From Streptomyces sp. MA5143a (GTDB lineage Bacteria > Actinomycetota > Actinomycetes > Streptomycetales > Streptomycetaceae), in contig NZ_OLMK01000009.1 of NCBI RefSeq assembly GCF_900290235.1, positions 248,001 through 312,000 of the forward strand: 64,000 bases of DNA. Direction: 5' to 3'. Below the pieces are notes generated by a model. It was not told where the DNA came from, ran no database searches, and saw only the letters and a list, made by a program, of their open reading frames with translations. Shown piece by piece: positions 58,027 to 64,000 of this stretch (positions within the stretch are counted from its first letter, which is position 1; every line of letters begins with the position of its first letter). Made by a program: the position numbers and the translations under genes.

Positions 58027-58986
58027 TCAGCCCTGGCGGAGCTGCGGCAGCACCTTCGTGCGGTAGAAGTCGAAGAAGCCGCGCTGGTCGGGGCCGATCT
58101 GACCGACGTACACGCGGTCGAAGCCCGCCTCGACGAAGGTCCGCAGCTCACGGACGTGCTCGTCCACGTCGTCGCCGCACACCGTGTTCTCGCCGACCGT
58201 CTCCTCGGTCACCAACGGTCCCAACTGCTCGAAGTGGCGGGGCGTCGGCAGGATCTGGCCCATCTCGCCGGGCAGGTACTGGTTCGGCCAGAGGCGGTGG
58301 GCCGTACGGACGGCCTCCTCGCGGTCCTGGCCCCAGCACACCTTCGTACCGCCGCTGACGAGCTTGCCGCCCCCGCCGCCCTTGCGGTACTGCGTCACCA
58401 TCTCCTCGTCCGGGCCCATCGTGATGAAGCCGTCGCCGACGCGGGCGGCCAGCCCGGCGGCCTTCGGTCCGAACCCGGAGATGTCGATCGGGACGGGCTC
58501 GTCGGGGACCGTGTAGAGGCGGGCGTTCTCCACGGTGTAGTGCGGCCCGTGGTGGGTGACCTCCTCGCCGGTGAACAGGCGCCGCATGATCTGGATCGAC
58601 TCCTCCAGCATCTCCAGGCGCACGTTCGTCGGCGGCCAGTGCGTGCCGAGGATGTGCTCGTTGAGGGCCTCGCCCGAGCCGAGGCCGAGCCGGAACCGGC
58701 CCCCGGTCATCACCGCGCTGGTCGCCGCGGCCTGCGCCACCACCGCCGGGTGGATCCGGACGGTCGGGCAGGTCACCGCCGTCTCGACGGGCAGCGACAC
58801 GGCCTCCGACAGAGCGCCGATCACCGACCACACGAACGGGCTCTGGCCCTGTTCGTCGTTCCACGGGTGGTAGTGGTCCGAGATCCACAGGCAGTCGAAT
58901 CCGGCCTGCTCGGCCATCCTCGCCTGCTCGATGAGGTCAGCGGGACCGAACTCCTCGGTCGCCAGGAAGTAGCCGAACTCGGGCAT
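58027..58986 (-). CDS. F420-dependent LLM-class oxidoreductase
   Basis: This 319-residue TIM-barrel protein has the TIGR03557-type start MPEFGYFLATEEFGPADLIE, ISDHYHPWNDEQGQSPFVWS, and GRFRLGLGSGEALNEHILG, typical of coenzyme F420-dependent luciferase-like enzymes of actinobacteria. It would transfer hydride between F420 and a small substrate not identified. ATG 58986 is used; GAGGAC lies just upstream. The frame continues upstream without conserved residues. It is divergent from the NDH gene. Confidence 0.9.
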   Translation of the reverse strand: MPEFGYFLATEEFGPADLIEQARMAEQAGFDCLWISDHYHPWNDEQGQSPFVWSVIGALSEAVSLPVETAVTCPTVRIHPAVVAQAAATSAVMTGGRFRLGLGSGEALNEHILGTHWPPTNVRLEMLEESIQIMRRLFTGEEVTHHGPHYTVENARLYTVPDEPVPIDISGFGPKAAGLAARVGDGFITMGPDEEMVTQYRKGGGGGKLVSGGTKVCWGQDREEAVRTAHRLWPNQYLPGEMGQILPTPRHFEQLGPLVTEETVGENTVCGDDVDEHVRELRTFVEAGFDRVYVGQIGPDQRGFFDFYRTKVLPQLRQG

Positions 58987-59219
58987 GGGGGGTGTCCTCA
59001 AGTGGTGCGGGTCAGGTCGCGGTCCGGGTACCCGGAGGTCACGGTGGAAACCCCCGGCCTCGGCGGCCCCCACCGGTTTGGGCGCCCCCACCAGGGGGAC
59101 GCGATAGGCCCGTACGGCGTGGGCCGAAAGCCCCGAGTTCGAGGCCGTACGCCCAGATCGGACCATCGAGGACTCCACGACCGAGGACTCCGTACGCGCG
59201 ACCCCGCCGGAGGCGAACC

Positions 59220-60587
59220 GTGAGTCGACCCCGCATCGTGATCGTCGGTGCCGGCTTCGCCGGCTACCGGACGGCCCGCACCCTGGAGCGGCTGACCCGG
59301 AACAAGGCCGACATCACCCTGCTGAACCCGACCGACTACTTCCTGTATCTGCCCCTGCTGCCCCAGGTCGCCGCCGGCATCCTGGAACCGCGCCGGGTCA
59401 CCGTCTCCCTCACCGGCACCCTGCGCCACACGCGCCTGGTGCTCGGCGAGGCCGACGGGATCGACCTCGACGCACGCACCGTGCGCTACGCCGACCCCGA
59501 GGGCGGTGTCGGCACCCTGACCTACGACCGGCTGGTGCTCGCCGCCGGCAGCGTCAACAAACTGCTGCCCATCCCCGGCGTCGCCGAGCACGCCCATGGC
59601 TTCCGCGGTCTGCCGGAAGCGCTGTACCTGCGCGACCGCGTGACCCGGCAGGTCGAGCTGGCCGCCGGCTCCGAGGACCCCAAGTCCTGCCGCTCACGCT
59701 GCACCTTCGTGGTGGTCGGCGCCGGGTACACCGGCACCGAAGTGGCCGCCCAGGGGCAGCTGTTCACCGACGAGCTGGTGCGGGGGCAGCCACGCTGGGA
59801 CGGTGTGCGGCCCCGGTGGATGCTGCTCGACATCGCCGAGCGCGTGATGCCGGAGATGGACGAGAGGCTGTCCGCCACCGCCGACCGGGTGCTGCGGCAG
59901 CGGGGCGTCGACGTACGGATGGGGACCTCCGTGAAGGAGGCGACACCCACCGGAGTGCTGCTGAGCGACGGGGAGTTCGTCGACACCCGCACCCTGGTGT
60001 GGTGCGTGGGCGTACGGCCCGATCCGCTCGCCGAGTCCCTCGGGCTGCCCATGGAACGCGGCCGGCTGCTCGTCGAGCCCACGCTCCAGGTGCCGGGCCG
60101 CCCCGAGGTGTTCGCCTGCGGGGACGCGGCCGCCGTGCCCGATCTGACCAAGCCCGGCTCGTACACGCCGATGACCGCGCAGCACGCCTGGCGGCAGGGC
60201 AAGGTCGCGGCCCTCAACGTGGCCGCCTCCCTCGGCCGCGGTGAGCCGAAGCCGTACCGCCACAGCGACCTGGGTTTCGTCGTGGACCTCGGTGGGGTCA
60301 AGGCCGCCGCCAACCCCCTCGGCATCCCCCTGTCCGGGCCCGTCGCCGGAGCCGTCACCCGCGGCTACCACCTGGCCGCCATGCCCGGAAACCGCGTCCG
60401 TGTCGCCGCCGACTGGCTCCTCGACGCGGTCCTGCCCCGCCAGGGCGTCCAACTCGGCCTCGTCCGCTCCTGGTCGGTCCCCCTGGACACGGCCTCCCCG
60501 GAACTGGCGAAGGTACCCGCCCCCGCGTCGCCGAAGCGGACCGACCCCTCGCACACGCCCGCACCGGGTGCGGAAGGAGACTCATGA
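59220..60587 (+). CDS. FAD-dependent NADH dehydrogenase-like (NDH-2-type) oxidoreductase
   Basis: The 455-residue protein has two Rossmann sites: GAGFAGYRTARTLERL for FAD and VVVGAGYTGTEVAAQGQLF for NADH. It also has VFACGDAAAVPDL and an amphipathic C-terminus (YHLAAMPGNRVRVAADWLLD), typical of type II NADH:quinone oxidoreductases. GTG 59220 follows GGAGG (59209-59213). Its stop overlaps the transketolase ATG as ATGA. It probably oxidises NADH at the inner membrane face; a quinone acceptor is inferred from family. Confidence 0.9.
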   Translation: MSRPRIVIVGAGFAGYRTARTLERLTRNKADITLLNPTDYFLYLPLLPQVAAGILEPRRVTVSLTGTLRHTRLVLGEADGIDLDARTVRYADPEGGVGTLTYDRLVLAAGSVNKLLPIPGVAEHAHGFRGLPEALYLRDRVTRQVELAAGSEDPKSCRSRCTFVVVGAGYTGTEVAAQGQLFTDELVRGQPRWDGVRPRWMLLDIAERVMPEMDERLSATADRVLRQRGVDVRMGTSVKEATPTGVLLSDGEFVDTRTLVWCVGVRPDPLAESLGLPMERGRLLVEPTLQVPGRPEVFACGDAAAVPDLTKPGSYTPMTAQHAWRQGKVAALNVAASLGRGEPKPYRHSDLGFVVDLGGVKAAANPLGIPLSGPVAGAVTRGYHLAAMPGNRVRVAADWLLDAVLPRQGVQLGLVRSWSVPLDTASPELAKVPAPASPKRTDPSHTPAPGAEGDS

Positions 60588-62431
60588 ACAGCCGTCAACT
60601 GAACGAGCTGGCCCAGCAGTTGCGCGTCGACAGCATCCGCTGCTCGGCGGCGGCCGGGTCCGGGCACCCCACGTCGTCGATGTCGGCGGCGGAACTGATG
60701 GCGGTGCTGACGGCCCGGCACTTCCGCTACGACTTCGAGCGGCCCGAGCACCCCGGCAACGACCGCTTCGTGCTGTCGAAGGGCCACGCCTCGCCCCTGC
60801 TGTACGCGGCGTACAAGGCGGCCGGGGCGATCAACGAGACGGAGTTGATGACCTACCGCAAGCTGGGCAGCCGCCTCGAAGGGCACCCCACGCCCCGCCG
60901 TCTGCCCTGGGTGGAGACGGCCACCGGGTCCCTCGGCCAGGGCCTGCCCGTGGCCGTCGGCATCGCGCTCGCCGGGAAGCGGCTGGACCGCACCGGCAAC
61001 CGGGTCTGGGTGATGTGCGGGGACAGCGAACTCGCCGAGGGCTCCGTCTGGGAGGCCGCCGAGCACGCCGCGTACGAGCACCTCGACAACCTGACCGCGA
61101 TCGTCGACGTCAACCGGCTCGGCCAGCGCGGCCCCACCCGGCACGGCCACGACCTGGACGCCTACGCCCGCCGCTTCGCCGCCTTCGGCTGGCACACGAT
61201 CGAGATCGACGGCCACGACGTGGACGCCGTCGACCGCGCCTACGGTGAGGCCGCGTCCACCAAGGGCCAGCCCACCGTGATCCTCGCCCGCACCCTCAAG
61301 GGCAAGGGCGTCGAGGCCGTCCAGGACCGCGAAGGGCTGCACGGCAAGCCACTCAAGGACGCCGACGAGGCGATCGCCGAACTCGGCGGCCCGCGCGATC
61401 TCCGCGTCGAGGTCCCCGAGCCGCCCGCCGCGCGGATGCTGCACGCCGTACGGACCGGGCACCTGGAGCTGCCCCGCTACGACATCGGCGACGAGGTGGC
61501 CACCCGTGACGCCTTCGGGCAGGCGCTCGCCGCGCTGGGCGGCGCCCGTGGCGACGTCGTCGCCCTGGACGGCGAGGTCGGTGACTCCACCCGTACCGAG
61601 TTCTTCGCCAAGGAACACCCCGACCGGTTCTTCGAGTGCTACATCGCCGAACAGCAACTCGTGGCCACGTCGGTGGGGCTCGCGTCGCGCGGCTGGGTGC
61701 CGTTCGCCTCGACGTTCGCCGCGTTCCTCACCCGCGCCCATGACTTCGTCCGCATGGCCTCGATCAGCGGGGCCGGCATCAACCTCGCCGGCTCGCACGC
61801 CGGGGTCGCGATCGGCCGGGACGGGCCCTCGCAGATGGGCCTGGAGGACCTGGCGATGATGCGCGCCGTGCACGGCTCGACCGTGCTGTACCCGTGCGAC
61901 GCCAACCAGACCGCCAAGCTCGTCGGCACCATGGCCGACCTCGAAGGCGTCCGCTATCTGCGCACGTCCAGGGGCGACACCCCCGTCGTCTACAGCCCGA
62001 CCGAGGACTTCCCCGTCGGCGGCAGCAAGGTGCTGCGCGCCTCGGACGACGACCGGCTGACCGTCGTCGCCGCCGGGATCACCGTGCACGAGGCACTGAA
62101 GGCCGCCGACGCGCTGGGCCGCGAGGGCATCCCGATCCGGGTGATCGACCTCTACTCGGTCAAGCCCGTCGACCGCCGCACCCTGCGGGAGGCCGCGGAG
62201 CGCACCGGCTGCCTCGTCACCGTCGAGGACCACCACGCGGAGGGCGGCCTCGGCGACGCGGTCCTGGAGGCCTTCGCCGACGGGCGGCCGGTGCCCCGAC
62301 TGGTGCGCCTCGCGGTGCGGGACATGCCGGGCTCCGCCTCCCCCGAGGAGCAGTTGCACGAGGCGGGCATCGACGCGGAGGCGATCGCGGCAGCGGGCCG
62401 CCTCCTGGTGGAGCACGCGATCGCGCCCTGA
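60584..62431 (+). CDS. Transketolase
   Basis: This 615-residue TPP enzyme has SAAAGSGHPTSSMSAAELM, LSKGHASPLLYAAY, and the TPP motif GDSELAEGSVWEAAEHAAYE with VDVNRLGQ. It also has FAAFLTRAHDFVRMASI, HAGVAIGRDGPSQMGLEDLA and C-terminal VTVEDHHAEGGLG. Transketolase moves two-carbon units between sugar phosphates; this one is a second-copy type found beside the NDH gene in Streptomyces rather than the main housekeeping gene, by my recollection of the genus. The overlap of four bases with the NDH gene implies coupling. Confidence 0.93.
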   Translation: MNSRQLNELAQQLRVDSIRCSAAAGSGHPTSSMSAAELMAVLTARHFRYDFERPEHPGNDRFVLSKGHASPLLYAAYKAAGAINETELMTYRKLGSRLEGHPTPRRLPWVETATGSLGQGLPVAVGIALAGKRLDRTGNRVWVMCGDSELAEGSVWEAAEHAAYEHLDNLTAIVDVNRLGQRGPTRHGHDLDAYARRFAAFGWHTIEIDGHDVDAVDRAYGEAASTKGQPTVILARTLKGKGVEAVQDREGLHGKPLKDADEAIAELGGPRDLRVEVPEPPAARMLHAVRTGHLELPRYDIGDEVATRDAFGQALAALGGARGDVVALDGEVGDSTRTEFFAKEHPDRFFECYIAEQQLVATSVGLASRGWVPFASTFAAFLTRAHDFVRMASISGAGINLAGSHAGVAIGRDGPSQMGLEDLAMMRAVHGSTVLYPCDANQTAKLVGTMADLEGVRYLRTSRGDTPVVYSPTEDFPVGGSKVLRASDDDRLTVVAAGITVHEALKAADALGREGIPIRVIDLYSVKPVDRRTLREAAERTGCLVTVEDHHAEGGLGDAVLEAFADGRPVPRLVRLAVRDMPGSASPEEQLHEAGIDAEAIAAAGRLLVEHAIAP

Positions 62432-62473
62432 CCGGCGCGCCGGGAACGGTCCGTACGGAGTGAGGAGTTGACC

Positions 62474-63433
62474 ATGGGGGCCGCACGCACCCTGCGGGTC
62501 GGTCGGCGCGGCGTGGAGATCCACCGCCCCGAGAAGGTGCTCTTCCCCGCGGACGGCGGTGGTGGCAGCGGTGACGGCGGTGGGCAGGGGCAGGGCGGCG
62601 GCAAGGAGTACACCAAGGGTGACCTCGTGGCGTACTACCGGGCCGTCGCCCCGTTCATGCTGCCGCATCTGCGTGGGCGCCCGCTGATGCTGGAGCGGCA
62701 CCCCGACGGCCTCGGCGGCCCCACCTTCATGCAGAAGAACACCCCCGACCACTATCCCGACTGGATCGAGCGGGTGGAGGTGGCCAAGGAGGGCGGCACG
62801 GTCGTCCACGCGGTCTGCGACGACACTGCCACCCTCGTCTACCTCGCCGACCAGGCCTGCGTCACCCTGCACCGCTGGCTGTCCCGGACCGGCCGGATCG
62901 ACCGGCCCGACCGGATGGTCCTCGACCTGGACCCGGCCGAGGACGACTTCGGCCAGGTCCGCCGAGCGGCCCGCGACGTCAAGGAGCTGCTCGACGAGCT
63001 GGGGCTGCCGTCGGCGCCGATGACCACCGGCTCCAAGGGCCTGCACGTCGTCGTGCCGGTGAACGGGCACGACGACTTCGACGCGGTGCGCGACGTCGCC
63101 CGGGAGATCGCCGAGGAACTGGTCCGCGCCCATCCCGAGCGGCTCACCACCGCCGTCCGCAAGAAGGACCGGGGAGGGCGCCTCTACCTCGACATCCAGC
63201 GCAACGCCTACGCCCAGACCGCGGTCGTCCCCTTCACCGTACGGGCCCGTCCCGGTGCCCCCGTCGCCACACCGATCACCTGGGAGCAGCTCGACGACCC
63301 CGCCGTCGACGCGCGCCGCTGGACGATCGAGGACGCCGTCGACCAGGCCCGCACCGACCCCTGGGCCGGGGTGATGCGTCGGGCCCGTGCCCTCGGACCG
63401 GCCCGACGGCGGCTCGGCACGCTGCGCGGTTGA
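62474..63433 (+). CDS. LigD-type primase-polymerase domain protein (NHEJ)
   Basis: This 319-residue stand-alone LigD polymerase domain has HRPEKVLFP, RGRPLMLERHPDG, the catalytic DLDP in MVLDLDPAEDD, TGSKGLHVVVPV, and RLYLDIQRNAYAQTAV. It adds nucleotides at broken ends and pairs with Ku and a ligase in non-homologous end joining; neither is in this window. A Gly-rich stretch ADGGGGSGDGGGQGQGGGK lies between LFP and YTKGDLV, where homologues run directly on. ATG 62474 has GAGGAG well spaced; TTG 62468 is an alternative. Confidence 0.9.
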   Translation: MGAARTLRVGRRGVEIHRPEKVLFPADGGGGSGDGGGQGQGGGKEYTKGDLVAYYRAVAPFMLPHLRGRPLMLERHPDGLGGPTFMQKNTPDHYPDWIERVEVAKEGGTVVHAVCDDTATLVYLADQACVTLHRWLSRTGRIDRPDRMVLDLDPAEDDFGQVRRAARDVKELLDELGLPSAPMTTGSKGLHVVVPVNGHDDFDAVRDVAREIAEELVRAHPERLTTAVRKKDRGGRLYLDIQRNAYAQTAVVPFTVRARPGAPVATPITWEQLDDPAVDARRWTIEDAVDQARTDPWAGVMRRARALGPARRRLGTLRG

Positions 63434-63495
63434 GACCGTACGCACCCGGAAGGTTTGGCCAACGGCCGGAGGGCCACTCGGTGTTCGAGGTGGCC

Positions 63496-63912
63496 ATGTC
63501 GAACACATCCAGCACATCCAAGACACAGCGTTCACAGAAAAGTCAGACAACGCAGAAGAATCAGACATCACGGGAAGCGGACGAACCGGAGGAGGGGCGG
63601 GAGTCGTCCGGGTCCTCCCGGGACGAGGCGGCCGAGAGCCGTCCCACCCCCATGCAGATACTGCGCCACGCGCGGACCCAGCTCGCGGAGCTGACCGGCA
63701 TGGCGCCCGAGTCCGTGTCGTCCTTCGAACAGACCGAGGACGGCTGGACGTTGGAGGTCGAGGTCCTGGAGATGGCCAGGGTGCCCGACACCATGAGCCT
63801 GCTCGCGAGCTACCAGGTGGAGCTCGACGCGGACGGTGAGCTCACCGGTTACCGGCGCGTCCGCCGCTACGAGCGCGGGAGGGCCGACCCACGTCGTTCC
63901 GGCGGCCGCTAG
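63496..63912 (+). CDS. gvpO: Gas vesicle protein GvpO
   Basis: The 138-residue protein has a Ser/Thr/Gln-rich, probably disordered N-terminal 55 residues, then the GvpO domain PTPMQILRHARTQLAELTGM, VEVLEMARVPDTMSLLASYQ and YRRVRRYERGR. GvpO is an accessory or regulatory protein of gas-vesicle clusters. ATG 63496 follows GAGG. It is likely the first gene of a gvp cluster that continues past the window. The N-terminal codons are less GC-rich than the rest. Confidence 0.9.
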   Translation: MSNTSSTSKTQRSQKSQTTQKNQTSREADEPEEGRESSGSSRDEAAESRPTPMQILRHARTQLAELTGMAPESVSSFEQTEDGWTLEVEVLEMARVPDTMSLLASYQVELDADGELTGYRRVRRYERGRADPRRSGGR

Positions 63913-63968
63913 GCCGTCGTCCGGCATCGGCATCCCGTGACACCGGCATCACAGACGTCGGCGTCACC

Positions 63969-64000
63969 AGACATCAGCAACCCCAGACATCAGCAACCCC
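63969..64000 (+). repeat. 16-base tandem repeat at the window edge
   Basis: AGACATCAGCAACCCC occurs twice in succession (63969-63984 and 63985-64000) and the second copy ends exactly at the window edge, so the array may continue. It follows the gvpO stop by 56 bases. Confidence 0.8.

Noticed and set aside
60365..63571. A 1,068-codon open frame on the minus strand
   Set aside because: Antisense to the NDH, transketolase and LigD-polymerase genes; no recognisable domain, and GC-rich third positions favour the plus strand.
63969..64000. CRISPR array at the window edge
   Set aside because: The units are directly adjacent 16-base repeats with no spacers.
1..64000. tRNA, rRNA or riboswitch genes
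   Set aside because: I looked for clover-leaf arms with TTCGA-type loops and for conserved cobalamin or other riboswitch motifs near meaA and the ATPase and saw none. A covariance-model scan was not possible.

Overview
The window is high-GC DNA from a Streptomyces or very close relative. Almost every gene has strongly G/C-biased third codon positions. The content is typical of the genus: an F420-dependent oxidoreductase, a SpoIIE-type phosphatase, a gas-vesicle gene, an ethylmalonyl-CoA pathway operon and a TTA codon in an accessory gene. From memory, the order pssA/psd, acd-maoC-citE-meaA-ccr, and later LLM oxidoreductase, NADH dehydrogenase, transketolase, LigD polymerase and gvpO matches the SCO646x-SCO649x stretch of S. 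coelicolor. No rRNA, tRNA or CRISPR array was seen.

Layout. At 1-9.8 kb a partial unknown gene and a phytoene-desaturase-like FAD enzyme precede an ebo cluster: UbiA-like EboC, a TIM-barrel isomerase, EboA, TatD-like EboB, EboE and EboF. It ends in a cytochrome P450 broken by a nonsense codon. At 9.9-10.3 kb lie relics of IS200/IS605 (TnpB) elements with stem-loops, directly against a macro-domain gene. At 11-16.5 kb are a hendecad-repeat secreted protein, a divergent ArsR / P1B-4 metal ATPase pair around a dyad operator, and an Ada-AlkA fusion plus Ogt. At 16.5-21.8 kb are a sirtuin, a Ser/Thr kinase with a beta-propeller sensor, a Nudix hydrolase and an ADP-ribosylglycohydrolase. Glycerate kinase, pssA and psd follow.

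At 24.9-31.1 kb a tight five-gene minus-strand operon (ccr, meaA, citE-like lyase, maoC-like hydratase, acyl-CoA dehydrogenase) encodes the ethylmalonyl-CoA route of acetyl-CoA assimilation, which also supplies extender units. At 31.5-34.0 kb is a lower-GC NLR-like STAND ATPase with a putative N-terminal amyloid-signalling motif, C-terminal membrane segments and the only TTA codon found. At 34.1-37.8 kb are a TetR regulator, a double 3-hydroxyacyl-CoA dehydrogenase and a HEAT-repeat protein.

From 37.8 to 47.4 kb come an acetyltransferase, a secreted tripeptidyl-aminopeptidase-like hydrolase, a radical-SAM protein with a SOS box, an SRPBCC protein, an MFS exporter fused to three beta-sandwich repeats, and a PAS-GAF-SpoIIE-HATPase regulator. 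From 47.7 to 53.7 kb are a methyltransferase and four consecutive peptidases (M55, M20, S9, S66) that look like a peptidoglycan or D-peptide recycling set. The rest holds small membrane proteins, GNAT, an Ntn hydrolase beside an arginase remnant, VOC, SDR, the LLM oxidoreductase, an NDH-2-like enzyme overlapping transketolase, the LigD polymerase domain, and gvpO at the edge of a probable gas-vesicle cluster.

The strongest candidates for something new are the NLR-like STAND gene (31.5-34.0 kb), the paired TnpB/omega-RNA relics beside the macro-domain gene, and the palindrome-bounded in-frame insert in meaA. Nothing here was tested against a database. Function calls rest on motifs and gene order read by eye.
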